Of a stretch of 64,000 nucleotides of DNA, positions 36,172-45,736 are shown piece after piece. Made by a program: the position numbers and the translations under genes. This DNA comes from Pseudomonadota bacterium (GTDB lineage Bacteria; Desulfobacterota; Desulfobulbia; Desulfobulbales; Desulfocapsaceae). How positions within the stretch are numbered: position 1 is the stretch's first letter; the number at the start of each line of letters is the position of its first letter. The notes beneath the pieces are model-generated. The model saw only the letters and a program-made list of their open reading frames with translations, did no database searches and was not told the DNA's origin. The stretch is from positions 139,325 to 203,324 of the forward strand of contig JAEYNP010000113.1 in NCBI GenBank assembly GCA_023412495.1, written 5' to 3'.

Positions 36172-36927
36172 CTATTCGCTTTGGCCTTTTTGGCGTTGTC
36201 CGCGAATGGTGACCTCCCTGGCCGGAACTCCCATGGCAATGCTGCGCTCGGCTACGGAACAGGTGATTACCGCTCCGGCCGCCGCCACGCTGCCCCGGCC
36301 CATGACCACCCCGCCCAGCACCGTGACATTTGCCCCTAGCCATACATCGTCCGCCAGCCGCACTCCGTCGTCCCGCCTGATCCCCTGCTCCTTGATGGGA
36401 ATGTCCAACCGGTCGATGTTGTAACTTCCGCCGCCGACAATAAAACACCTCTGCCCGATGATACAGTCTTCACCTATGAAAACGGGGCAGTCGCTGGTGG
36501 ACTGGATGATCGTGCCGGCATTCACGCCGGTATTTCTGGCAATATGTATTGTACCCTCCTTGCAGGAAAGCATCACTTGATTGGAAAGAATCACCTCATC
36601 GCCAAGGATGATGGTCGCTGACTTCGTGTCGCTGCGACCATCAAGGATACACTGTTCGCTGATCACTACATTGTTGCCGATATGAATCCGGGACGGGTGG
36701 CGCAGGACGATATTGCCGCCGAACAGCACGCCCTTGCCACAGGACCCGAACAGACGCGGCCAGAACGTTTTCCGCAGGACCATCCCCACACCACCCGGAA
36801 AATTGCCCAGCAGTTGGCATAATTCAAAATAGAGCAAGTATTTCAATGAAGTGCTGCCGACAATGACTTTTTGATACTTGGCCAGCGCAGAGCCCTTCTC
36901 GGTGATCGCTTTATGCGTTTTTTCCAT
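36172..36927 (-). CDS. Hexapeptide-repeat acyltransferase
   Basis: This left-handed beta-helix acyltransferase has about 251 residues. Hexapeptide repeats run from roughly residue 80, for example GKGVLFGGNIVLRHPSRIHI, IGNNVVISEQCIL and VRLADDVWLGANVTVLGGVV. The end has the usual loop MGVPAREV. Transferases of this class O- or N-acetylate sugars or amino acids. I chose the ATG at 36927 with GGGAA upstream because the longer TTG start falls inside the terminator of the preceding gene. It lies convergent to the epimerase gene in what looks like a small polysaccharide-related group. Confidence 0.85.
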   Translation of the reverse strand: MEKTHKAITEKGSALAKYQKVIVGSTSLKYLLYFELCQLLGNFPGGVGMVLRKTFWPRLFGSCGKGVLFGGNIVLRHPSRIHIGNNVVISEQCILDGRSDTKSATIILGDEVILSNQVMLSCKEGTIHIARNTGVNAGTIIQSTSDCPVFIGEDCIIGQRCFIVGGGSYNIDRLDIPIKEQGIRRDDGVRLADDVWLGANVTVLGGVVMGRGSVAAAGAVITCSVAERSIAMGVPAREVTIRGQRQKGQSE

Positions 36928-36951
36928 AAGTTCCCATAGGCAGAAATAAGA

Positions 36952-36983
36952 AAAGGCCGGCTTCCGTCCCGAAACCGACCTTT
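36952..36983 (-). terminator. Rho-independent terminator of the SGNH hydrolase gene
   Basis: Read on the minus strand, AAAGGTCGGTTTC pairs with the copy 6 bases on (13 bp, two G-U pairs) and is followed by TTTTCTTATTT. It lies 64 bases after the SGNH gene stop and just upstream of the acyltransferase start, isolating the two genes. Confidence 0.8.
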
Positions 36984-37046
36984 CCTGCAATGTTATGTAG
37001 GTATCCTACCCCCGGTCAGATCATGCACCGGGCCTTCCAGCAGTTG

Positions 37047-38024
37047 TCATGTTGCTTTTCCGGACTTGGCTCGGAACGTTCTGCCCAGCACCAGGGCGAC
37101 TGTCAGGACGGCAATGGCCAGAAGAGTCAACTGCGCCGGCAAGCTGGTGTGCAGCATCACGTAGGCAAAAGCAACAAGCGGGTAGAGGAAAATCCGCACC
37201 GCCGCCCGCACAGAATCATGCTCGGCAATGAATCTGGCCACAGGCGGCGAGTAGTGGTAATAGAGTTCCACGAAGGTGGTGCCGGGGCCGTTGGTCAAGA
37301 GGAATCTATCCCTGAAGTTCTTGAGCAGGACTACCTTTGAGGCCAGTTCGGAGCCGAAGGCCGCGGTGGCGATGAAGCAGCCGCCTCCCCCGCCTCCTGA
37401 GGAATACGGCAGAGCTCCGGAGAATTGCTCGGCCAAAACCCTCGAGCCTTCTGCATTGGGATGCAGACCGTCATAGGTCAGGGTGGCCCATTTGCCGACA
37501 ACGGCGCCGTAGGCATCCACCAGGGTGACTCCTTTTGCCGAGGCTACTGAGGCGATGGACGGATTGTAATCGTTCCCTATGGAGACGGTGAGGTTCTGCC
37601 GCGTGTTGGGAGTCACGTTGGCAACAATCGGCGTGGCACCGGCAGCCCTGCTTTTGTCGATCATCACCCCGATGTTGAATTTAACAGTCGACGAAGAAAC
37701 ACCCCAGATAGCATCGTTGGCCCCCTCCATGATCAGGATATAGTTCGGCTTATCCCCGGCCAAGACGCTGGAGATTCTACTCGCCCCGGCACCGGTCTGC
37801 TCTCCCGACTTGCCGCGATTGACAACAGTTGCCTTTCCACCCACCATCTCCTGCAGGAAGGCTGAATAGGGTGTTGAACCGGTGCCCGCGGTGATAGAAT
37901 CGCCGAAGGTTACTATCGTATCGGCCGCGCCGGCAGAGGACACTTGTAACAAGACAAAACAGGCAAAGGCCAGAATACTCCAACCACCCAAAGTGATCCG
38001 TTCCATAGTAAGTGTATCTTTCAT
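37047..38024 (-). CDS. Secreted SGNH/GDSL hydrolase with C-terminal CFI-box domain
   Basis: This 325-residue protein has a signal peptide ([17 protein letters not shown], cleaved near SAGAA). An SGNH hydrolase domain (about 35-215) has catalytic Ser in [12 protein letters not shown], Gly in NRGKSGEQT, Asn in [10 protein letters not shown] and the Asp-His pair in [10 protein letters not shown]. After a poly-Gly linker comes [20 protein letters not shown], the CFI-box-CTERM hallmark. Two hydrophobic stretches and a basic end ([11 protein letters not shown]) complete the tail. The Cys suggests lipidation or processing after sorting; this is inferred. An alternative start is the ATG six codons in. 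The terminator after it is clear. Confidence 0.86.
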   Translation of the reverse strand: MKDTLTMERITLGGWSILAFACFVLLQVSSAGAADTIVTFGDSITAGTGSTPYSAFLQEMVGGKATVVNRGKSGEQTGAGASRISSVLAGDKPNYILIMEGANDAIWGVSSSTVKFNIGVMIDKSRAAGATPIVANVTPNTRQNLTVSIGNDYNPSIASVASAKGVTLVDAYGAVVGKWATLTYDGLHPNAEGSRVLAEQFSGALPYSSGGGGGGCFIATAAFGSELASKVVLLKNFRDRFLLTNGPGTTFVELYYHYSPPVARFIAEHDSVRAAVRIFLYPLVAFAYVMLHTSLPAQLTLLAIAVLTVALVLGRTFRAKSGKAT

Positions 38025-38086
38025 ATTTGTTAAATCATTTCAGCTAAAAAGGATAGTCGGCGAGGGTTGCCTTTCCCTTTCGTCCG

Positions 38087-38896
38087 CTATTTGACTACGC
38101 TCGATTTGTAGACTCGCAGGTATGCCTCTTCCGGACGTTCGATAAAAGAAGGCATATTGGCGATGGACGCATTTCTCACCGTTTCCGTTTCGTCGGGGTC
38201 CATTTCGGTTGTAGTCTCTTCTTCCACAACTTCGAGTTCGATCTCTTCCGACCAACTCTCCCCATTCCAGGTGCTCAGCAGTTGGACGTAGTCGTCATGA
38301 CGGTACCCTTGCCAGGTCACCTGGGGTATTCCCTTGGCGTTCAGCGAAATCACCGGGAGAATGTCCGGCACCTCGTTGCCGCTGTTTATGCGCATGGGGA
38401 TCGACCAACTCTCCTCCGCATATCTGGAGAAATAGATCTCATCCTGCCCTCCATCGTTGGCCGACCATGCAACCCAGGCAACTCCCGCATTGTCAAATAC
38501 CACCGATGGCGCCAGGTTTTCCTTCAACTGATAAGGGATGGACGCCGGTTCCGTCCAGGTATCGCCTTTACCGACGGCAAAGCGAACGGTGTAATCGCCT
38601 CCGAGGGCAGTCGTCCAAACCAGCATTCTCTCGCCCCCCTTGCCGGCATCTATGACCGGGTGACCGTTTCTGAAGGCGTCATTTGTGACCTTGACCGGTT
38701 CACTCCAGGCTCCACCCTTGTAGGTACTGAAGTAGACCTGTTGCCCATCCGCGTCTCCGCTGCTCCAGACGACATCCCCCTTATCGACCTTGACCACCGT
38801 CTCAGCGGATTCGTAACCGGCCAGGACATCCGGCGGTTGACACAACAGACCTGAAAAGAAAAGGAAGAAGATTGGTGATACACCGATTTTTTTCAT
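38087..38896 (-). CDS. Secreted beta-propeller-like protein of unknown function
   Basis: This protein of about 269 residues has a signal peptide (IGVSPIFFLFFSGLLC) in front of a repeat region with BNR/Asp-box-like units: VYFSTYKGGAWSEPVKVTND, AVGKGDTWTEPASIP, IYFSRYAEESWSIPMRINS and LLSTWNGESWSEEIELEV. These look like blades of a propeller. The C-terminus is acidic (VVEEETTTEMDPDETETV) and lacks a motif that I recognise. The start has AGGAGATTATT upstream. It lies 62 bases before the SGNH hydrolase gene and is probably co-transcribed, so the pair may act together outside the cell. Confidence 0.75.
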   Translation of the reverse strand: MKKIGVSPIFFLFFSGLLCQPPDVLAGYESAETVVKVDKGDVVWSSGDADGQQVYFSTYKGGAWSEPVKVTNDAFRNGHPVIDAGKGGERMLVWTTALGGDYTVRFAVGKGDTWTEPASIPYQLKENLAPSVVFDNAGVAWVAWSANDGGQDEIYFSRYAEESWSIPMRINSGNEVPDILPVISLNAKGIPQVTWQGYRHDDYVQLLSTWNGESWSEEIELEVVEEETTTEMDPDETETVRNASIANMPSFIERPEEAYLRVYKSSVVK

Positions 38897-39170
38897 AATA
38901 ATCTCCTGCACATTGCTACCCTCGACTGTTACCTTCTGCGCTCTTGAAAAAAGCACAAGGAATCGGCATGATTTGCCAAAATGCTTCAGAATTTGCTTTC
39001 AGAGCCAAAAACGGCTTTCAGCAAAGATCTACTCCGAGCCTGAAAAATGAGTCTTCTCTATACCACAGAACAGAAGAAAAAACAAAATCTAAGCTGGTGA
39101 GCTTACTACTGAAGGAGCAGTTCTTCGTCGGTCAATCCTCCGCATTCAACTCATGCGGACGTACCTATAC
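38897..39170. other. Intergenic region without a supported gene
   Basis: The whole gap runs 38897-39251. Its left 274 bases hold no gene that I can support; small frames there have no ribosome site. The right part carries a truncated copy of the dispersed repeat (next entry). Confidence 0.45.
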
Positions 39171-39215
39171 GAAATTCATTATTAAAAAACAAGAAATGCA
39201 TTTCTAAGGTACTAA
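39171..39215 (-). repeat. Truncated copy of the dispersed intergenic repeat
   Basis: The segment GAAATTCATTATT...AAAAAACAAGAAATG...TTTCTAAGGTACTAA aligns with the inner part and one end of the element at 41739-41820 read on the minus strand. A GTACC remnant of the other end is at about 39160, so most of the left half is deleted here. Confidence 0.6.
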
Positions 39216-39251
39216 GGCCCCTTCTGCCGGAACCTCATTCCTGTAGCTGCC

Positions 39252-39905
39252 TCATTCCTGATCCGGCAGCGCAATACGAACTCTCTCGGGAATCAGCCGA
39301 TCATGGATATCGCCCCCCTCTGAGGAGGCGAATGATTTTTCCTGCCGGGAAGGCGCGGCGGGTACGGCAGGGGTGGAAACTGAACCCATAGGCTCCCGCG
39401 AACGATAGCTCGCCGCTTCGCTCATGCCGAGAACTTCGTCCCTGCCGTTGACACGAAGCACGACCTTGCCCCAGAGAATGCTTTTTATTTGCGCCCCGGC
39501 CACCACATCGCCGATCTGATAAAGCTGTTGCTTTTTGTCTTTTTTGGAGAGGATTACCGCCCTGCTAGCCCGGCTACCCGCATCGATGACTCCCATAAGA
39601 ACGAGATCGAGAGACGTCACCGGCAGAGCAGCCGACGCCGCGGTGACCGCAATTCCCGTGTTTGTTCCTGCGAGATCTTGGTCAGAGAGATTGGGATCGA
39701 TAATTTCAGAATGTTCATCGACAAACGGGGCGGCCGATACCTCCTTGGGCTGCTCTGCCGAGACACGGCCGGCCATGTTTCGATCCGCTACCGATACATC
39801 GGCCAAGGCAAAGCGATCCGACGTCGGCCAGAACATCTTCACAAAGAAGAGAAGCGCCGTTGAGATGAAAATGAGAAAGGATGCGGAAGCGATGCGAAAA
39901 ACCAT
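39252..39905 (-). CDS. GspC-like type II secretion protein (orphan)
   Basis: This protein of about 217 residues has one N-terminal membrane helix (FRIASASFLIFISTALLFFV), a disordered periplasmic linker and a GspC-type HR domain. The HR domain (about 100-165) reads LDLVLMGVIDAG then RAVILSKKDKKQQLYQIGD and KVVLRVNGRDEVL. It lacks a PDZ or coiled-coil domain at the C-terminus, as in short GspC forms. GspC connects the inner-membrane assembly to the GspD channel. No other gsp gene is in the window, so the partners must be elsewhere. The start is at the ATG directly before the helix; a TTG at 40007 is unlikely. Confidence 0.72.
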   Translation of the reverse strand: MVFRIASASFLIFISTALLFFVKMFWPTSDRFALADVSVADRNMAGRVSAEQPKEVSAAPFVDEHSEIIDPNLSDQDLAGTNTGIAVTAASAALPVTSLDLVLMGVIDAGSRASRAVILSKKDKKQQLYQIGDVVAGAQIKSILWGKVVLRVNGRDEVLGMSEAASYRSREPMGSVSTPAVPAAPSRQEKSFASSEGGDIHDRLIPERVRIALPDQE

Positions 39906-40065
39906 GAGAGTGACTTTTAGAAAATCCGGAGGCGAGCATCGACTGTCAGCTATCTTGGCCTCGCACCGATTCGACCTCAAGCTAGCCGATTCGGGACCGC
40001 GAATCAAGACTTTTCGCGACGGAAATATAATCCTCCATCCACCCGTACCTCCGGCAGAAAAAGAA

Positions 40066-40099
40066 GAGGCCGGCTGCCCCTTTCGGGCAGTCCGGCCTC
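40066..40099 (-). terminator. Rho-independent terminator after yajC
   Basis: GAGGCCGG...CTGCCC (40066-40079) pairs with GGGCAGTCCGGCCTC (40085-40099), a 14-bp GC-rich stem with one bulge and a short loop. On the minus strand it is followed by TTCTTTTTC. It lies about 47 bases after the yajC stop. Confidence 0.9.
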
Positions 40100-40145
40100 G
40101 TTTATTCTGTTCCGCGACCTGCAGAGTTCAGCAGCCTTTTATCCC

Positions 40146-40505
40146 TCAGCCTCCGGCACTCTTGTTCTCGCTTTTGAGAGGTGCGGTTCCTTCTTTGGAG
40201 AGCGACCCGCCGATGGCATCACGGGATACCTTGATGACCACATCCTTTGCAATCTCGAGAGAAATGACATTGTCGTTGATCCCGGTGATCACCCCGTGAA
40301 TTCCCCCTTTGGTATAAACTTTGTAGCCCTTCTTCAAGTCGTTGAGGAATGCCTGATGCGCCTTTGCCTGTTTCTGCTGCGGCCTGATCAGCAAAAAGTA
40401 GAAAACCACGAAGATGAGGATAAGCGGGAGGAACTGGCCCAACGCGCCAAGCCCCCCTCCGGCTGCACCGGCAGCCCCCTCGGCTGCGAAAGCAATTCCT
40501 GTCAT
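40146..40505 (-). CDS. yajC: Preprotein translocase subunit YajC
   Basis: This 119-residue single-pass protein has an Ala/Gly-rich N-terminus and then the YajC helix and motif LILIFVVFYFLLIRPQQKQ. A small globular end follows (LKKGYKVYTKGGIHGVITGI). YajC associates with SecDF near SecYEG. The N-terminal 25 residues, rich in Ala and Gly, are slightly extended. Downstream of tgt, as in many bacteria where tgt-yajC-secDF are neighbours; here secDF are not present next to it. Confidence 0.93.
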   Translation of the reverse strand: MTGIAFAAEGAAGAAGGGLGALGQFLPLILIFVVFYFLLIRPQQKQAKAHQAFLNDLKKGYKVYTKGGIHGVITGINDNVISLEIAKDVVIKVSRDAIGGSLSKEGTAPLKSENKSAGG

Positions 40506-40604
40506 AATAAGCCCTCCGAAATTTTAGGAAATGATATCGGTAAAAATCCGTCCTGAATGGAAGTTTTTTACACACCTGCCCCTTTTAAACTGAGTGCATG
40601 GTAA

Positions 40605-41903
<1,299 letters not shown>

Positions 41904-42133
41904 TCACCTTGGGGCTGAAAGTGACATAAGTAAATCACTTCGCTCTCGCCGGCGAGTTGGAGCCTCGGTGTGCTAATACCTTTCTTTTTTTCCCACTTTT
42001 CGGCATACTCAAAAAGAGATGTATCGTGGAGATTGTTATCTCCCGACCGCGCACCATCCGGTACCAGCGGATAACAGATTTTCAAGGCATTGTAAAGCCT
42101 GCGCTGTGCCGTCACCCCTTTCTTTGAGAAAAG

Positions 42134-43510
42134 ATGAAAACAGTCGTCATCATTGAAAACGAGGCCGTGGAACTCAAAGCCATGGTCGGCCTCTTCACTC
42201 AGTGGCAAAAAGAGATCAACGTCCTGACGGCGTCTGAGGAACAGGCCGCCATCAACATCATCTCAAAGCACGACGTCGATCTGTTGGTCTGTGACCTGGC
42301 CATACCGAAAAACGACAACCTGCAGGGATTCTCCCTTCTTACCCATACCTTCCCCTATATCCCCTGTATTGCGCTGTCGCCAGCCAAGGGTGCGGGAGCG
42401 GCAGAGGCGATCAAGCGGGGTGCCAGCCGCTGCCTGGAAAAACCGGTGGATGCGGATCAGCTCCTGTTGCACGCCGGAGATCTGCTGGAAACCTCCACCA
42501 GCGGCATCGTCCGCGGCATTCCCATCCACAGTTTTCTTCAGATGCTCGAAACCGAGGAAAAGACCTGCACCCTCCGGATCGATACCACGGACGACACAGG
42601 ACTCCTCTATATCCAGGACGGAGTGCTGATAGGGGCGGAAACGAAGAATTTCGTCGGCGAGGAGGCCGCCCATATCATCTTGTCCTGGCAGGAAACGGTC
42701 GTGCAGATCCGCCATTTCAACGGCCAGAGGAAGAGGCAGATCAACAAACCCCTGATTTCCATCATCATGGAGGCCTTCCGGATCCGCAATGAGAGAGAGA
42801 AGGAAGAGGCTTCCGCAGCGAAGCCCCATCAGCTGCCGCTCAGGCATCTCTCCACCCAGGGCAAACGCATTCCCCTGGAGATCGGCTCGCGGGTGAAACT
42901 GGAGTTTCCCCAACTCGATTCGCTCGTCGAGAGCACAATGGTGGGGATGCTGCAGGACCATTTCCTGATTGTCACCAATCCGCAACCCTATGCCGATATC
43001 TCGGAGAGGCTCGGGGTGACCGAACGGGTTATCATCAAATACATTCACAAGGGACGGCTATGGATGTTCAAGGCCCAGTTGCTGAACAGCGTGGAGTCCC
43101 CGTCTCCGCTGTTCTTTTTCGAGTATCCCGGCGTCATCCATTACCATGAACTTCGGGAAGCGAAGAGAAGCTCCATAACCATCCCCTGCACTTTCCATCT
43201 GCCCGACAAACCGGAACTCTACGGAGCGCTGAGCGACATGAGCCTGTCCGGGGCCCTCTGCCAGATCAGGCACAAAAGCGATACCATCCTTCCCCGGATA
43301 GATATCGGCAAGAAGGTCATGCTCCGGTGCCTGCTGCCCGGAATCAAGGAGGAACAGATCATCGGCGGCATCGTCCGTAACACCCAGGCGGATACGGACG
43401 AAACCAGAATCGGCATCGAATTCGAGGACCTGCAGCAGCACCTGGCCGACACCATCGGCAATTATCTGTATGCCATCGACGACCAGGAAGATGGGTACTT
43501 TACAGATTGA
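42134..43510 (+). CDS. REC-DUF4388-PilZ response regulator
   Basis: This 458-residue cytosolic protein has three parts. Its receiver (about 1-125) has Asp54 in LLVCDLAIPK and the usual conserved Lys in LEKPVDADQ. The DUF4388 (PatA-like) domain (about 128-225) reads GIPIHSFLQMLETEEKTCTL and GLLYIQDGVLIGAET. Next are a YcgR-type domain and a PilZ domain (about 340-440) with REAKRSSITIPCTFHL, DMSLSGALCQIR and GIEFEDLQ. Phosphorylation and c-di-GMP could both act on it. No kinase gene lies next to it. It is a c-di-GMP effector candidate for motility or surface traits, not an output transcription factor. Confidence 0.87.
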   Translation: MKTVVIIENEAVELKAMVGLFTQWQKEINVLTASEEQAAINIISKHDVDLLVCDLAIPKNDNLQGFSLLTHTFPYIPCIALSPAKGAGAAEAIKRGASRCLEKPVDADQLLLHAGDLLETSTSGIVRGIPIHSFLQMLETEEKTCTLRIDTTDDTGLLYIQDGVLIGAETKNFVGEEAAHIILSWQETVVQIRHFNGQRKRQINKPLISIIMEAFRIRNEREKEEASAAKPHQLPLRHLSTQGKRIPLEIGSRVKLEFPQLDSLVESTMVGMLQDHFLIVTNPQPYADISERLGVTERVIIKYIHKGRLWMFKAQLLNSVESPSPLFFFEYPGVIHYHELREAKRSSITIPCTFHLPDKPELYGALSDMSLSGALCQIRHKSDTILPRIDIGKKVMLRCLLPGIKEEQIIGGIVRNTQADTDETRIGIEFEDLQQHLADTIGNYLYAIDDQEDGYFTD

Positions 43511-43512
43511 TC

Positions 43513-43551
43513 TCTGTGGGAGAGGATCCTTGGGTTGCGGGCGTCAGCTTG
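43513..43551 (+). repeat. Fragment D of the dispersed repeat
   Basis: CTCTGTGGGAGAGGATCC followed by TTGGGTTGCGGGCGTCAGC matches the right-hand block of copy A. It lies directly after the response regulator stop, before the heptamer array. Confidence 0.7.
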
Positions 43552-43553
43552 CA

Positions 43554-44648
43554 TTATAAGCTGGCGTCCGGTTTCTGATTTCCGGCTTCTGATAAGATGC
43601 GCCGGATTTCCTGCTCCTTGGCCGCGATATTCTCAGCCAGGCGGAACTGGCGGACCGCCCTTGCCAGATTGTCCCCGTCTTTCGCCACCCGAAAATAACT
43701 GTTGCCCCGCAGATGATCTGTGAAAAATCGAACACCCAGTTCGAAGGTGATGAGATATACCGCCTCGAAAATCAGGTTCCGCTGCTTTTCGGCAAGGAAG
43801 ACTCCACCTGAGAAATAACCTTCGAGCAGAGCGCGGCAGCAGGTGAGATCGAAGGACACGGCGGAGGCATCCCTGCCCTTCTCCCCGGCCCGGTTGCAGC
43901 AGGACCGCAAGCAATCCCCCAGATCGTAGTGAATGAGCCCGCCGCCCACCGTATCGAAATCGAGCATCCCGTCACCGGATGCGGAGAAGATGAAATTGTC
44001 GATCTTGGGGTCGCCGTGAAAAGGTTGCACGGCAAGGATCCCGGCCGCTCTGGCATCATCGAGGATGTTCGTCATCGGCCGCACCCGCGCAATACTCTCC
44101 AGGCAGTACCTTCCATCCGCATCCATCTCCCGCGGTTTTTTCGCCACGATCAGATCGAATTCGTCCATATATCCGGGAAGATGGTGAAATCCCGGCAACG
44201 GCTCGGCCAGTTGCGCAACATCGAGGTCGGCGGCAAGCAGATGAAACCGGCCCAAGGTCCTCCCAACCCGCACGAACCAGTTCTCTTGTGAGGAATTGCC
44301 TGCGTGGCTGCCGGCCAGATACGTCTGGCCGCGCCAGAAACCGCCCCGGCTATCCCGATGGTACAGTTCCCCGGTGAGCGTCCGCACCGGCTCCGCAATC
44401 AAAAAAATAAGACCCGTTTCTTTCTGCTTTTTTTTGAGATGGCCAGTAATGCGGACGAAATTGTCGATGACCCGGCGCGGCTCGGGAAACACCTCGGCAT
44501 TGATATTCTGCAACACAAGAGTGGCGTCTGCGCTACGGACCAGATAGGTATCGTTGATATTCCCCTCTCCAAGCCGCTCTATCGGACATATCCGTCCGTC
44601 CCGACAGAACGTCGCAGCCACCTCCCTCAGTTCAACTGTGCCGTCCAT
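43554..44648 (-). CDS. Aminoglycoside-phosphotransferase-fold small-molecule kinase
   Basis: This 364-residue protein has the APH/ChoK kinase fold. Residues 25-60 hold the nucleotide loop (GEGNINDTYLVRSADATLVL). The catalytic loop is HGDPKIDNFIF near residue 205, followed by LDFDTVGGG. Homologues with this signature phosphorylate sugars, homoserine or choline; the substrate here is unknown, but the glucokinase gene three bases upstream makes a sugar substrate, for example N-acetylhexosamine, a reasonable guess. The C-terminus reads GNQKPDASL and is encoded by a degenerate heptamer array, so the tail is probably not native. Confidence 0.85.
   Translation of the reverse strand: MDGTVELREVAATFCRDGRICPIERLGEGNINDTYLVRSADATLVLQNINAEVFPEPRRVIDNFVRITGHLKKKQKETGLIFLIAEPVRTLTGELYHRDSRGGFWRGQTYLAGSHAGNSSQENWFVRVGRTLGRFHLLAADLDVAQLAEPLPGFHHLPGYMDEFDLIVAKKPREMDADGRYCLESIARVRPMTNILDDARAAGILAVQPFHGDPKIDNFIFSASGDGMLDFDTVGGGLIHYDLGDCLRSCCNRAGEKGRDASAVSFDLTCCRALLEGYFSGGVFLAEKQRNLIFEAVYLITFELGVRFFTDHLRGNSYFRVAKDGDNLARAVRQFRLAENIAAKEQEIRRILSEAGNQKPDASL
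43563..43590. repeat. Degenerate heptamer array in the 3' end of the kinase gene
   Basis: Four units: GGCGTCC, GGTTTCT, GATTTCC and GGCTTCT. The same 11-base flank (CATTATAAGCT, 43552-43562) as at the lysC array lies on the stop-codon side. The array encodes most of the last 9-10 codons on the minus strand. Confidence 0.82.
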
Positions 44649-44651
44649 CCA

Positions 44652-45665
44652 TCACCCCTGCAATTCCGACAGTCCCAGGCAGGCAGCCCCGAAGAGGGCG
44701 GCATCGGCACGAAGAATCATGTGTACCGGGATCTCGCGCATGAGATCCGACATCACCCCCTTGCTGTTGAACCCCTCCAGGAACCCGGCAAAGGACACCT
44801 TGCCGGTCAGACGCGGCAGAATGCCGCCGCCGAGATACATTCCTCCCCGGGCGTAGAGTTTCAGGGCCAGGTTTCCCGCTTCACTGCCGAGGATCGAAAG
44901 AAACAACTCGACAGCCTTGCTGCACAAGAGGCATTTTTTCTTGCCAACCGCCCCCCCGACGATGATTGGAATTTTATCCTCGACCTGATTCATGGCTTCG
45001 GCAATCATTTTCGATTCCGGGATGTGGTGATATTCCCTGCAGAACTCGTAAAGATTGGCGAGGCCCGGCCCGGCAACGAGCATTTCGTAGCTGACCGGCG
45101 ATCTCCGGCGGCGCATCCAGGTGAGAAGTTCCTGCTGTTCGTCGTTCACCGGAGCGAAATCGGTGTGGCCACCCTCCGAACCTTGGGCGTACATCTTCCC
45201 CGAGGTCTCCAGCAGAAAACCTTCGCCAAGCCCCGTGCCAGGTGCGATAATTCCCCGGATATCACCACGAAGATCGCTTCCCGCCTGTATCTCCAGGAGA
45301 TCATGAGGGCCGAGCCGGGCGATGGACCCGGCCACGGCGGTGAGATCGTTCAGCAACAGAACTCTCTCGAGGCCGAATCGTTGTTCGAGCCGCCGGGCGT
45401 CGATATCCCAGGGTAGATTGGTGAGCCGGGCCCTTTCTTCCGAGACCACGCCGGCCACCGCGATACTGGCGAAGCCGGGGAGGTGGTCGCACTCGGCGAG
45501 AAAACGTTCGATGATTTCTTCGACATTCACATATCCGGTATTGAGGTAACGCCGCTGGAAAAGCGAGTTTGCGCCGGGACTCTCAAGCGGAAAGACCGCC
45601 AACTCGCTTTTGGTGCCGCCGATATCCGCGGCTAGAAGTGTCGCTGTTGCCGGTAGGCGTTCCAT
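44652..45665 (-). CDS. glk: Glucokinase
   Basis: This 337-residue ASKHA kinase has the phosphate loop LLAADIGGTKSELAVF at the N-terminus. The glucose-binding region LNDLTAVAGSIA and the adenosine motif GRGLGEG-type PGTGLGEGFLL follow. The H-rich, Asp-containing SEGGHTDFAPVND segment holds the catalytic site, and GGAVG and GGGIL sit near the end. Glucokinase phosphorylates glucose in the cytosol. GGGGTTGAG precedes the chosen ATG; the frame continues upstream without a ribosome site. The gene starts 72 bases after the NYN gene end and lies 3 bases before the small-molecule kinase gene, one probable operon. Confidence 0.9.
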   Translation of the reverse strand: MERLPATATLLAADIGGTKSELAVFPLESPGANSLFQRRYLNTGYVNVEEIIERFLAECDHLPGFASIAVAGVVSEERARLTNLPWDIDARRLEQRFGLERVLLLNDLTAVAGSIARLGPHDLLEIQAGSDLRGDIRGIIAPGTGLGEGFLLETSGKMYAQGSEGGHTDFAPVNDEQQELLTWMRRRRSPVSYEMLVAGPGLANLYEFCREYHHIPESKMIAEAMNQVEDKIPIIVGGAVGKKKCLLCSKAVELFLSILGSEAGNLALKLYARGGMYLGGGILPRLTGKVSFAGFLEGFNSKGVMSDLMREIPVHMILRADAALFGAACLGLSELQG

Positions 45666-45736
45666 ACTCAACCCCATGCTCATTGGTTGCACGACGGCGC
45701 CCCTGCGTCCCGGCCCTTGATGGTCAGGCTGGAATC

